Shown piece by piece: positions 34,950 to 43,225 of a DNA stretch of 48,645 nucleotides (positions within the stretch are counted from its first letter, which is position 1; each line of letters begins with the position of its first letter). This stretch comes from Allomuricauda sp. CP2A (GTDB lineage Bacteria > Bacteroidota > Bacteroidia > Flavobacteriales > Flavobacteriaceae), in assembly GCF_001683915.1 (NCBI RefSeq), contig NZ_LXTT01000118.1:1-48645 (forward strand), given 5' to 3'. The notes under the pieces were generated by a model, which was not told where the DNA came from, searched no databases, and was given only the letters and a program-made list of their open reading frames with translations. The translations under genes were made by a program, and so were the position numbers.

Positions 34950-35860
34950 TGAATCGAAGAAAATTTATAACAAACACTACGGCCGCTTCCACATTGATTG
35001 GTTTGGGCGGACTCAGTTTGAACTCCTGCTCGGGCTTGGGCTCCAAACATATCACCATCTTGCATACCAACGATGTGCACAGCCATATTGACCCGTTTCC
35101 CACATCACATTCCCAATATCCCAACTTGGGTGGCGTGGCCCGTAGGGCCACATTGGTGCAGCAAATCAGAAATGAAAACCCAAACACCTTGCTTTTTGAT
35201 GCCGGGGACATTTTTCAGGGTACCCCCTACTTCAATTTTTATGGTGGGGAACTGGAGTTTAAATTGATGAGCAAGCTCAACTATGATGCCAGCACCATTG
35301 GCAACCACGATTTTGACAATGGGATTGATGGCCTGTTGGCGCAAATGCCCCATGCGACATTTGATATGCTTTCCGCGAATTACGATTTTTCCAATACCGT
35401 GATGGAGGGTCATGTGAAACCATACAAAATCTATACTGTGGATGGGATAAAAATTGGGGTCTATGGCCTTGGGATTGCCTTGGACGGGCTGGTGACCAAA
35501 CGATTGTACAAGGAAACCCGATACTTAAATCCCTTTGAGATTGCCTTGGATATGGAACGCCAGCTCAAGGAAGAAGAGCAGTGCGACCTTATCATCTGTC
35601 TTTCGCATTTGGGATACGATTATGAAAACCCCCAACGCCCTTCAGATACACAATTGGCGCAACAAACTTACCATACCAATCTCATTATTGGTGGGCATAC
35701 CCATACCTTTTTGGAGCGACCTGATGTACGCATCAATAAAAATGGGGACTCCGTTTTGGTAAACCAAGTGGGCTGCTATGGCCTTAATCTAGGCCGAATT
35801 GACTTCTATTTTGATGCTGACAAGAATACTTCAGCCAACGGAGTGAGTATTTCGGTTTAA
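34949..35860 (+). CDS. Metallophosphatase (5'-nucleotidase N-terminal domain), Tat-exported
   Basis: The catalytic calcineurin-like half of a 5'-nucleotidase, 303 residues. Metal ligands are in HTNDVHSHIDP, FDAGDIFQGTP, STIGNHDFDNGIDG, CLSHLGYDY and IIGGHTHTF. The N-terminus is a twin-arginine signal (MNRRKFITNTTAASTLIGLG) followed by a possible lipobox cysteine (SLNSC). It works with the preceding C-terminal-domain gene: together they rebuild UshA, but the two halves are separate proteins encoded in reversed order and exported by different signals. Probably an envelope enzyme for nucleotide salvage. Confidence 0.92.
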   Translation: MNRRKFITNTTAASTLIGLGGLSLNSCSGLGSKHITILHTNDVHSHIDPFPTSHSQYPNLGGVARRATLVQQIRNENPNTLLFDAGDIFQGTPYFNFYGGELEFKLMSKLNYDASTIGNHDFDNGIDGLLAQMPHATFDMLSANYDFSNTVMEGHVKPYKIYTVDGIKIGVYGLGIALDGLVTKRLYKETRYLNPFEIALDMERQLKEEEQCDLIICLSHLGYDYENPQRPSDTQLAQQTYHTNLIIGGHTHTFLERPDVRINKNGDSVLVNQVGCYGLNLGRIDFYFDADKNTSANGVSISV

Positions 35861-35985
35861 TTCCTGCGGAAAGTTCAGGAATCAAGAGCAAGCTCCTCCC
35901 TGCGGCAGGGGTTATTGGGTTATTGGGATTTGGGATTTGGTGCTTGAAACTTGAACTTGAACTTGCTCTTGATTTTGTCTCCAGT
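35860..35985. repeat. Short-word repeat tract B with hairpins
   Basis: Between convergent genes. It opens with an inverted repeat ATTCCTG/CAGGAAT (35860-35866, 35876-35882), then a CCCTGCGGCAGGG hairpin, GTTATTGGGTTATTGGG, GGGATTTGGGATTTGG and CTTGAAACTTGAACTTGAAC. Same words and polarity as tract A. Confidence 0.8.
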
Positions 35986-35997
35986 CTATTGTCAGAA

Positions 35998-36032
35998 TAA
36001 AAAAACACCGAGGGACAACATCCCCCGGCGTT
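35998..36032 (-). terminator. Terminator of the BspA-like gene (minus strand)
   Basis: Read on the minus strand, AACGCCGGGGG and CCCTCGGTGTT form a stem with one mismatch, followed by a run of T (TTTTTTTATT). It lies 47 bp beyond the stop at 36079. Confidence 0.75.
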
Positions 36033-36078
36033 CTTGATATACTAAACTAGGTGTTTAAGCAGCCTTTGGCCGTATGAA

Positions 36079-38061
36079 TCAATTGCACATGTTGGTGCCC
36101 CCCTCATCAGTGATGGTCCATCCAAAATTGTTCAACAACAAATTACGTGCATTTTGCGTTAGCTGTGTATTGCAATAATAGACGAATTCAGCGTCCAACA
36201 CAACATTGGACGGGCCATTATTGTTCTGCACTTGGGTTGCCCAACCTTGTAAGGTAGCACTGTAATTGTTGGGGCTAAGTGCTGCTCCATTCAACATCAC
36301 TGTCATATCGGTGACACCGCTGATGTCCCATGCCCCAAGGTCCGAGTTGAAGTCATTGGCAGAAAAGAACATTCCAACCATGTAGGTGACATTGCCTGTA
36401 TCCCAACCGCTGAGATCTGCATTAAAATCAACGGCAAAAGCGAACATACTACCCATATTGGTGACATTGCTTACATCCCAGCCACTGAGGTCTGCGTTGA
36501 AGGCAAAGGCCTCATAGAACATTCTAAACATATTGCTGACATTGCCTGTGTCCCAACCACTAAGGCCGATCCCTTCAAAGACTCTCGCAGTATGGAACAT
36601 ATCACTCATATCGGTGACATTGCTTACATCCCAACCGCTAAGGTCCCCGTTGAAGGTTTCGGCAAATCTGAACATATTAGTCATATCGGACACTTGGGAG
36701 AGATCTGGCACGTCAGTGGCGTTGTAGTTCGCCAAGTTTTGACAACCTCTGAAGGCATCAGCCATGCTGGCCCACAGGTTGGTGCCCCATTGCTCTATGC
36801 TTACCAATTTATCCCGGTCTGCTTGAACGAGATTGCCATTAACCATCCGTATTGCCGGAAAAGCGCCCTTTATGGCCACGGTATGGGCACCCGGTAGTAC
36901 ATATAGGTGCTGGGGGTCGTTGTTATCGGTGATGTTCTCCACCGTGCCATCGCCCCAGTCTATGGTATAGTCGTAGGTAAAGGTATTATCCACCCCGATT
37001 ACAATGGTTTCATTGTTGGCCGTGGTCACCCATGTCGTGACAAAGGAGTCGGGGTCCTCGGCCAAGGTCTCAATGACATTGGTCACGGTGATGGTGATCT
37101 CTGCGGAAACCGGATTGTTGACACCGTCGGTCACGTCCACCGTAATGGTGTGCCCTTCGGCGGTCTCAAAGTTCAGGGCTTTGCCCTCGGCAAGGCTCAG
37201 CTCACCATCTGTGGTGATCTCAAAAAGGTCGTTGTCGTTTGTGGTTATGGAAAAGGTAAGGGCATCGTCCTCGGCATCGGTGGCCACAACGGCACCGATC
37301 ACATCGGTATCGGCAATGTCCTCCGCCGCTTCAAAGCCTTGGGCCTGGATCACGGGGGCATCGTCCACATTTATGGTGATCGTGGCCGTGGCACTGCTGT
37401 TCCCGTCCGATACGCCCACCGTTATGGCATGGCTTTCGGCAATCCCAAAGTCCAATGTTTTGCCAAGGGCAAGGCTCAGCTCGCCATCTGTGGTAATCTC
37501 AAAAATATCGTCGTCGTTTGTGGTTATGGAGAAGGTAAGGGCATCCTGTTCCGGGTCTGTGGCCACAACGGTACCGATTACATCGGTGTCGGCAATGTCC
37601 TCCGCCACTTCAAAGCCTTGGGCCTGGATCACGGGGGACTGGTTCTCCGGATCCACCACCTCAGTCACCTCAGTGACATTTATGGTGACATCGGCCTTTG
37701 CGGTGACCGTTCCGTCGTACACGCCAATACTGAGCACATGCTGACTTTTGGTGGCAAAGTCCAGTGTTTTGCCAGAGGCCAGGCTCAGGGCGCCGGCCTT
37801 GGTAATCTCGAACAGGTCGTCGCTGTTGGCAGCGATGCTAAAGACAAGGGCGTCTTCGTCGACATCGGTGGCAGTGACCGTTCCAATCACAGAAGTATCG
37901 TTAATGTTCTCCGCTACACTGAAGGTGTATGCCTTTATCACAGGGGCGGTGTTCACATAAATGGAATCCGGTTCATTGGGCTCACATGACCATAGGGCAA
38001 CCATGGCAAAGACACCCAAAAAAAGATTTCTAATTTTCTTTTTTCCTTTTTTTTGTATCAT
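36079..38061 (-). CDS. BspA-like (DUF285) surface lipoprotein with cadherin-like domains
   Basis: About 660 residues from ATG 38061; the lipobox cysteine is Cys26 in VALWSC. Then follow three cadherin-like domains of about 93 residues (AENINDTSVIGTVTATD, AEDIADTDVIGTVVATD, AEDIADTDVIGAVVATD), a PKD-like segment (YTIDWGDGTVENI), and about five DUF285 repeats of the pattern LSGWDVSNVTDMSDMF. It ends in CN. Domains 2 and 3 are almost identical in DNA (279-bp period), suggesting recent duplication. BspA-type proteins are adhesins in other Bacteroidetes, so a surface-binding role is likely but unproven. A paralogue with the same plan is at 44902; a conserved leader precedes it. Confidence 0.88.
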   Translation of the reverse strand: MIQKKGKKKIRNLFLGVFAMVALWSCEPNEPDSIYVNTAPVIKAYTFSVAENINDTSVIGTVTATDVDEDALVFSIAANSDDLFEITKAGALSLASGKTLDFATKSQHVLSIGVYDGTVTAKADVTINVTEVTEVVDPENQSPVIQAQGFEVAEDIADTDVIGTVVATDPEQDALTFSITTNDDDIFEITTDGELSLALGKTLDFGIAESHAITVGVSDGNSSATATITINVDDAPVIQAQGFEAAEDIADTDVIGAVVATDAEDDALTFSITTNDNDLFEITTDGELSLAEGKALNFETAEGHTITVDVTDGVNNPVSAEITITVTNVIETLAEDPDSFVTTWVTTANNETIVIGVDNTFTYDYTIDWGDGTVENITDNNDPQHLYVLPGAHTVAIKGAFPAIRMVNGNLVQADRDKLVSIEQWGTNLWASMADAFRGCQNLANYNATDVPDLSQVSDMTNMFRFAETFNGDLSGWDVSNVTDMSDMFHTARVFEGIGLSGWDTGNVSNMFRMFYEAFAFNADLSGWDVSNVTNMGSMFAFAVDFNADLSGWDTGNVTYMVGMFFSANDFNSDLGAWDISGVTDMTVMLNGAALSPNNYSATLQGWATQVQNNNGPSNVVLDAEFVYYCNTQLTQNARNLLLNNFGWTITDEGGTNMCN

Positions 38062-38159
38062 TTTCTTAAAATTTAAAGGGTTGAAACCACAATTTCCCAA
38101 AACCCGGGCTGACTTTTTGGGACGATCTGACGGATACTGTTTTTGAGTTGATGTAGGCC
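38062..38159 (-). promoter_or_regulatory. Conserved 98-nt leader, copy 1
   Basis: The 98 nt before the ATG share about 86% identity over their first 73 nt with 48515-48587 and have the same total length. Shared blocks: GGCCTACATCAAC, ATCCGTCAGATCG, CCGGGTTTTGGGAAATTGTG. TTTG within it and a downstream AT-rich TAAATTTT could be -33/-7 elements. An inverted repeat TCCCAAAA/TTTTGGGA is present. Confidence 0.7.
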
Positions 38160-38179
38160 GCCTTTGGCTGATGGAGGGT

Positions 38180-38433
38180 ATGGGTTGTTCAGCTATTCAG
38201 TTATTGGTTACTCAGTTATTGGAAGTCGGGAGTCGCCTGCCCGCCGCAGGCGGGGGAGTCAGGAGTCAGTAGACAGTCAGCAGTAAATCCCGTTTTTGAT
38301 TTTGAGATTGCCCGCCTGCCGTAGGTAGGGGTTATTCGGTTATTTTGTTACTGTGTTATTGGTATTTGGTATGTTGGTGCTTGGGGTTTGGAATTTGGAG
38401 TTTGGGATTTAAGAATTGCTTACTGCCAACTGC
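38180..38433. repeat. Short-word repeat tract C
   Basis: Fills the gap between the BspA leader and the next gene. Words: CAGTTATTGGTTACTCAGTT, GGAGTCAGGAGTCAG-type units, GGTATTTGGTATG, GGGGTTTGGAATTTGG. Two GC-rich hairpins: a GCCTGC/GCAGGC one near 38234-38250 and CCTGCCGTAGGTAGG near 38313. It runs up to, and maybe into, the 3' end of the 100-residue gene. Confidence 0.85.
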
Positions 38434-38736
38434 TTATTGCACATTGATAATTGCATTGACCAAAACTTTGAGTTCCTCTTCCAAAGAATAATTGGGAAAG
38501 GGTTTTCCAGCCTGCCGATACCAATAGCCTGCATTCCATTTATCACCCTCTTTGCGGTGCAAATAGGCATGAATCCAACTGCCAATGGCTGAGTGGATGT
38601 CTTGGGCAATGTTGTGCGAAGCTTCCCAATCGCCCTTGGCATCATACCACAACGCTTGAAGCGCTTCCGGCCATTCTTGGGAAGGTTCATTTTCCTGCAA
38701 AGTTTCTTGAAATTCAATATAGGAACTTGGTCTCAT
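38434..38736 (-). CDS. Conserved hypothetical protein, 100 residues
   Basis: A small soluble acidic protein with a tryptophan-rich pattern: QALWYDAKGDWEASHNIAQD and WIHAYLHRKEGDKWNAGYWY, then RQAGKP. The HAYLHRKEGD-x-NA-x-YWYRRAG-like pattern is one I have seen in small hypothetical proteins of several phyla, with no function known. It starts ATGA-overlapped with the ligA stop, so it is translated from the ligA transcript. Its last codons (NAIINVQ) use the same words as the following repeat tract, so the natural C-terminus may have been altered. Confidence 0.8.
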   Translation of the reverse strand: MRPSSYIEFQETLQENEPSQEWPEALQALWYDAKGDWEASHNIAQDIHSAIGSWIHAYLHRKEGDKWNAGYWYRQAGKPFPNYSLEEELKVLVNAIINVQ

Positions 38737-40733
38737 GCATTCAGTTTTTCCATAAATTCCTGTTCCGAAATAATGGGGACCCCCAAGCTTTCCGCCTTGG
38801 TCTTTTTGCTGGGTCCCATATTGTCACCAGCTACCACAAACGACGTTTTTGAGGAAATGGAAGAAGCCACTTTGCCCCCATTGTCCTCTATCAACTTTTT
38901 AAGGTCGTTTCTGCTGATATTTTCAAACACCCCGGAAACCACAAAGGTCTGCCCTTTTAATTTATCGGTCTGATTTTCCAATTGTGCTTCGGAGAGGGAA
39001 AATTGCAATCCGTAGGATTTCAATCGGTCTATGATTTCCAAATTGGTGGGTTCCGAAAAGAATTTGATGACGCTCTCTGCAATGCGTTCCCCAATTTCAT
39101 CCACTGCCACCAACTCCTCATGGCTCGCCACCATCAATGCATCAATATTTTTATAGGCCTTGGCCAACTTTTTGGCGACAGTCTCGCCTACATAACGGAT
39201 TCCCAATGCGAACAATACCCGTTCAAAAGGAATGGTTTTTGAAGCCGCTACGCCATTGACCAGATTTTCTGCGGATTTTTCGGCCATGCGCTCCAAGGGC
39301 ATGACTTGCTCCTTGGTCAATTCGTATAAATCGGCATAATTGGAAATGAGTCCCTCCTTGAACAGCAATTCCACAGTTTCACTGCCCATGCCTTCAATAT
39401 CCATGGCCTTCCGTGAGATAAAATGTTGAATGCGGCCAGTAATCTGTGGGGGGCAACCTGTATCATTGGGGCAAAAGTGTTGCGCTTCACCTTCTTTTCT
39501 GATCAATTCAGTGCCACATTCGGGACAGTTTGTAATATATTGGGTGGGAACTGAATCCACAGCACGTTTGGTGAAATCCACGGCTATGATCTTGGGAATG
39601 ATCTCTCCTCCTTTTTCCACAAAAACAGTGTCCCCAACCCGAACATCCAACTTGGCAATTTGGTCGGCATTGTGCAAAGAAGCCCGTTTTACCGTGGTGC
39701 CCGCCAACAATACCGGCTCCAAATTGGCCACAGGGGTAATGGCCCCGGTACGCCCCACTTGGTAGGTGATTTCGTTCAGGACAGTCGTAGCTTGCTCCGC
39801 CTTAAATTTATAGGCCATGGCCCAACGTGGGGATTTTGCCGTATAGCCCAGCTCTTCCTGATGCTGGATACTGTTCACTTTGACCACAACCCCATCGGTT
39901 TCAAAAGACATATCGTGACGGTGGATATCCCAATAATCCGCAAACTGCATCACCTCTTCCATACTCTTGCAGAGTTTGGCCACGGTTGGGACCTTAAAGC
40001 CCCACGAGCGTGCTTTTTCCAAGACTTCAAATTGGGAGGAGATGCCCAAATTATTTCCAGCAATACTGTAGAGCAGGCACTCCAAAGGACGTTGTGCCAC
40101 CAAGGCGCTGTCCTGCAATTTTAAACTTCCGGAAGCTGTGTTTCTGGGGTTCATATAAGGGTCTTCCCCAGCCTCAATTCGCTCTTGGTTCATTTTGGCA
40201 AAACCTTCGAGAGTCAAAATAATCTCCCCACGAATATCAAATTTGGGTGGATAATCCCCTTTCAATTGCAAGGGAACGGATTTTATCGTTTTGATGTTGT
40301 TGGTTACATCATCGCCTTGAAAACCATCACCACGGGTCACGGCCTTGACCAATTTTCCATCTTCGTAGGTGAGACTAATGGAAGCGCCATCATACTTCAA
40401 CTCACAAGTGAATTCAACCTCAACATCGCCCAAAATACGTTGGATACGCTTCTCCCAATCCTCCAAATCCTCTTTGGAATACGAGTTTTCCAAGGAGTAC
40501 ATGCGATGTTCGTGCACTACGGTCTCAAAATTCTTGGTCACTGCGCCCCCAACCCGGATGGTGGGCGATGCAGGGTCATAAAACTCTGGGTGTTCGGCCT
40601 CCAATTTCTGGAGTTCCTTCAGCTTCATATCAAACTCAAAGTCCGTGATGGAAGGCTGGTCCAGCACGTAGTACTTGTAATTGTGTTCCCTGAGCTCATC
40701 CCGCAGGGATGTTATTCTTTCTTTGATGTTCAT
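38733..40733 (-). CDS. ligA: NAD-dependent DNA ligase LigA
   Basis: Seals nicks during replication and repair. 666 residues, normal length. Adenylation domain with Lys113 in ELKYDGASISL; OB-fold region; four-cysteine zinc finger (CPECGTELIRKEG, FCPNDTGCPPQ); helix-hairpin-helix motifs around residues 440-580; BRCT domain from about 590 (KGQTFVVSGVFENISRNDL). Its ATG overlaps the prmC stop (ATGA). Confidence 0.97.
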   Translation of the reverse strand: MNIKERITSLRDELREHNYKYYVLDQPSITDFEFDMKLKELQKLEAEHPEFYDPASPTIRVGGAVTKNFETVVHEHRMYSLENSYSKEDLEDWEKRIQRILGDVEVEFTCELKYDGASISLTYEDGKLVKAVTRGDGFQGDDVTNNIKTIKSVPLQLKGDYPPKFDIRGEIILTLEGFAKMNQERIEAGEDPYMNPRNTASGSLKLQDSALVAQRPLECLLYSIAGNNLGISSQFEVLEKARSWGFKVPTVAKLCKSMEEVMQFADYWDIHRHDMSFETDGVVVKVNSIQHQEELGYTAKSPRWAMAYKFKAEQATTVLNEITYQVGRTGAITPVANLEPVLLAGTTVKRASLHNADQIAKLDVRVGDTVFVEKGGEIIPKIIAVDFTKRAVDSVPTQYITNCPECGTELIRKEGEAQHFCPNDTGCPPQITGRIQHFISRKAMDIEGMGSETVELLFKEGLISNYADLYELTKEQVMPLERMAEKSAENLVNGVAASKTIPFERVLFALGIRYVGETVAKKLAKAYKNIDALMVASHEELVAVDEIGERIAESVIKFFSEPTNLEIIDRLKSYGLQFSLSEAQLENQTDKLKGQTFVVSGVFENISRNDLKKLIEDNGGKVASSISSKTSFVVAGDNMGPSKKTKAESLGVPIISEQEFMEKLNA

Positions 40734-41659
40734 GAATTACGTGCTTTAAGCATTCGGTCGTTGCCAAAAAGGTCTTTTCGCAGTTCAATTTCCGAAAAAT
40801 TATGGGCTTTCAAAAGGGCTTTGGTTTCCTCTCCCAGATATTGGTTGATTTCCAAATACAAGCTGCCACCTTTCTTCAAATTAGCTTTGGAAAATTGCGC
40901 AATGGCCTTGTAGAATAGTAAAGGGTCTTCATCGGGGACGAAAAGTGCTGTTCCAGGCTCATGTTCCTTTACATTGTTTTTGATTTTACCCTTTTCCAAC
41001 TCCCTGACATAGGGTGGGTTGGAAACGATGATGTCAAAATCAAGTGCAAGTGCAAGGTCAAGGTCAAGACCAAGTTCTGGGTTCGGCGCAAGAATATCTT
41101 GATGAAGAAAAGTGATATCCACTTGATTTTTTTGGGCATTTTCCCGCGCTACTTCCAATGCGTCTTCGGAAACATCCAAAGCAAACACCTTTGCAGTTGG
41201 AATATGTTTGGCCAAGGCAATGGCAATGCAGCCGCTTCCGGTGCCGATGTCAAGAATTTGCAAAGAACGGTCATTGGGCGGAGTCGAAATGACGCTTCGA
41301 CTCCGCTCAGCGTCCTGATTACTCTGTTTTTCAAAATCCTCCAAAATCCATTGTACCAATTCTTCGGTCTCCGGTCTTGGGATCAAAACACTTTCATTGA
41401 CCTTTAACTCCATGTCCATAAAGTGGGCCATGCCCAAAATATATTGCAGGGGGCGTTCCTGTTTTAATTGGGAAAGGGCTTCAAACAATGGCTGTTCTTC
41501 TTCTTTGCCCAATGTCAGTTGGGGTTGCACCGCCAAAACGAACCGTTCCAGCTTTAAATAGTGCTCCACGCATCGGTAAAAAAAGGCATCTACCTCCTCA
41601 ATGGGATAAATCTCATCCAACTCCTTATGGAATATGTTCTTGATTTCCCTCAGCAGCAT
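40730..41659 (-). CDS. prmC: Peptide chain release factor N5-glutamine methyltransferase PrmC (with two repeat insertions)
   Basis: Methylates the GGQ glutamine of release factors. The SAM site ILDIGTGSGCIAIALA and the catalytic FDIIVSNPPYV are intact, as is the N-terminal RPLQYILGMAHFM domain with IPRPETEELV. At 309 residues it is about 25 longer than usual. The excess sits in two places: residues about 116-129 (DAERSRSVISTPPND) encoded by a palindromic repeat, and residues 196-208 (GLDLDLALALDF) encoded by a hexanucleotide tract. Both keep the frame. Overlaps ligA and the GNAT gene by one to four bases. Confidence 0.95.
   Translation of the reverse strand: MLLREIKNIFHKELDEIYPIEEVDAFFYRCVEHYLKLERFVLAVQPQLTLGKEEEQPLFEALSQLKQERPLQYILGMAHFMDMELKVNESVLIPRPETEELVQWILEDFEKQSNQDAERSRSVISTPPNDRSLQILDIGTGSGCIAIALAKHIPTAKVFALDVSEDALEVARENAQKNQVDITFLHQDILAPNPELGLDLDLALALDFDIIVSNPPYVRELEKGKIKNNVKEHEPGTALFVPDEDPLLFYKAIAQFSKANLKKGGSLYLEINQYLGEETKALLKAHNFSEIELRKDLFGNDRMLKARNS
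41041..41075. repeat. CAAGNN hexamer tract inside prmC
   Basis: Plus strand CAAGTG, CAAGTG, CAAGGT, CAAGGT, CAAGAC, CAAG: a 6-bp period, same family as the intergenic CTTGAACTTG tracts. On the coding strand it encodes alternating Leu-Asp and Leu-Ala just before the NPPY motif. Confidence 0.85.
41278..41306. repeat. Palindromic element inside prmC
   Basis: Perfect 11-bp arms GCGGAGTCGAA (41278-41288) and TTCGACTCCGC (41296-41306) around a 7-nt loop. The core GAGTCGA relates it to the elements at 15.0 and 26.5 kb. Confidence 0.85.
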
Positions 41660-42144
41660 TACAATTTTTTAAGCATCCAGACGGGACAGGAATAGTGTCC
41701 TGTGTTGCCCATGGGAGCATCGATATAGTCAAAACCGTTCTTTTGATACAGTTTTTGGGCCGCTTTCATATAGGGCATGGTTTCCAGGTAGCATTCCTCA
41801 AACCCAAATTCCTTGGCTTTCTCCAAACAGACGGTAATCATCTCAGAACCAATTCCTTTTCCTCTGGCCTCTTCCAAAAAATACATTTTTTGCAGCTCGC
41901 AGACATTGCCATCATAGTTCTGCAACTGTGCGATTCCGGCGCACCCAATGATCTTTTCTTGGTGTTCCACTACAAAGTAGGCCGCTTTGGGCACATCGTA
42001 GGCCGCAAACATATCATCCAAAGCTTTATCGGCATACGCTGTACCTACCTTTGGTATTCCCATGTCCTCAAAAACTTTTCTGATCACTTGGGCCACTTGG
42101 GCATTATCTTCTGGTGTGATTTCACGAATCACCATATCCTTCAT
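41659..42144 (-). CDS. GNAT family N-acetyltransferase
   Basis: 161 residues with the acetyl-CoA binding motif YFLEEARGKGIGSEMITVCL and the C-terminal AAQKLYQKNGFDYIDAPMG. Substrate unknown; GNAT enzymes acetylate amines on small molecules or proteins. A second ATG three codons in is an alternative start. First gene of the GNAT-prmC-ligA unit, divergent from ribD with about 28 bp between starts. Confidence 0.92.
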   Translation of the reverse strand: MKDMVIREITPEDNAQVAQVIRKVFEDMGIPKVGTAYADKALDDMFAAYDVPKAAYFVVEHQEKIIGCAGIAQLQNYDGNVCELQKMYFLEEARGKGIGSEMITVCLEKAKEFGFEECYLETMPYMKAAQKLYQKNGFDYIDAPMGNTGHYSCPVWMLKKL

Positions 42145-42160
42145 GTTGCGTTTATTGTTC

Positions 42161-42168
42161 TATTTTTG
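42161..42168 (+). promoter_or_regulatory. -7 box of ribD
   Basis: TATTTTTG, an exact TAnnTTTG match, ends 4 bp before the GTG start of ribD; supports that start and a leaderless transcript. Confidence 0.5.
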
Positions 42169-42172
42169 CGGG

Positions 42173-43225
42173 GTGAATATACACCAAAAATACATCCTCA
42201 GAAGCATTGAACTGGGCAAAAAAGGGCTGGGCACCACAGCTCCCAATCCCATGGTGGGCTGTGTTATTGTCCATAAGGACAAAATCATTGGGGAAGGATA
42301 TACGAGTCCCTACGGCGGCCCCCATGCCGAAGTGAATGCCATCAATGCTGTTGTGGATAAACATATACTGAGCGAAGCTACGCTGTATGTCACCTTGGAA
42401 CCCTGTTCACATCATGGGAAAACACCGCCCTGTGCCGATTTGATCATAAAACATAAAATTCCAGAGGTGGTCATTGGCATTAAGGACCCCCATGAAAAAG
42501 TGGCCGGAAAAGGGATTGAAAAATTGGCGGCGGCCGGCTGCAAAGTTAGCGTGGGCGTACTTGAGGATGAGTGTCGCAAACACCTCAAGCGCTTTTTGAC
42601 CTTTCAGGAGAAGAAAAGACCCTACATTATATTAAAATGGGCCGAAACCGAGGATGGTTTTATCGCCCCAGACCCAAAAATCAGAAAAAACACTCCTGAA
42701 CCTTTTTGGATCACCAACCCCTACTCCAAACAATTGGTGCACCAATGGCGGAATCAGGAACAAGCCATTTTGGTGGGAACACATACGGTTTTGGAGGACA
42801 ACCCTAAATTGAACACTCGAGATTGGGCCGGAAAGAATCCCATTCGTGTGGTTTTGGATAAAAATCTTAGGATCGATTCTCATTTTCATGTGATGGACCA
42901 ATCAGTAAAAACTAGTATTCTGACCCAAATCGAAGATGAATCTAAATATTTGGAGGGTATTGATTACGTAGTAATCGATTTTGCAAAACCCGTGGCTGCC
43001 CAAATCTGTGAGGTGCTGCACAAGCATTCCATAACCAGTGTGCTTGTTGAAGGAGGTTCAAAGATGCTTCAAACTTTTATTGATGAAGGTTTATGGGATG
43101 AAGCCCGAATTTTTACGGCTCAAAAAACCTTTAAAGGAGGTATTGCAGCACCTCGTATAAAAGGAAAGCTCCTGAGTAAGGAACGTATTTTGTCGGACAC
43201 TTTATCCATCTACACCCATGATTAA
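42173..43225 (+). CDS. ribD: Riboflavin biosynthesis protein RibD
   Basis: Bifunctional deaminase/reductase of riboflavin synthesis, 350 residues. Zinc-deaminase motif His51-Ala-Glu53 in PHAEVNAI with Cys78 and Cys87 in EPCSHHGKTPPC; reductase half with KWAETEDGFIA and later VLVEGGSKMLQTFI. The GTG at 42173 is chosen because homologues begin with MNIH-K/H-KY-like residues and here the protein starts VNIHQKYILRSIELG; an upstream in-frame ATG at 42143 exists. It overlaps the HAD gene by 8 bp. Confidence 0.94.
   Translation: MNIHQKYILRSIELGKKGLGTTAPNPMVGCVIVHKDKIIGEGYTSPYGGPHAEVNAINAVVDKHILSEATLYVTLEPCSHHGKTPPCADLIIKHKIPEVVIGIKDPHEKVAGKGIEKLAAAGCKVSVGVLEDECRKHLKRFLTFQEKKRPYIILKWAETEDGFIAPDPKIRKNTPEPFWITNPYSKQLVHQWRNQEQAILVGTHTVLEDNPKLNTRDWAGKNPIRVVLDKNLRIDSHFHVMDQSVKTSILTQIEDESKYLEGIDYVVIDFAKPVAAQICEVLHKHSITSVLVEGGSKMLQTFIDEGLWDEARIFTAQKTFKGGIAAPRIKGKLLSKERILSDTLSIYTHD

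Noticed and set aside
36907..37989. 360-codon plus-strand reading frame opposite the cadherin-like region (and a 246-codon one in another frame)
   Set aside because: It is an antisense shadow of a repetitive, GC-rich coding region. The minus-strand frame has clear domains, a signal peptide and a terminator; the plus-strand frame has none of these.
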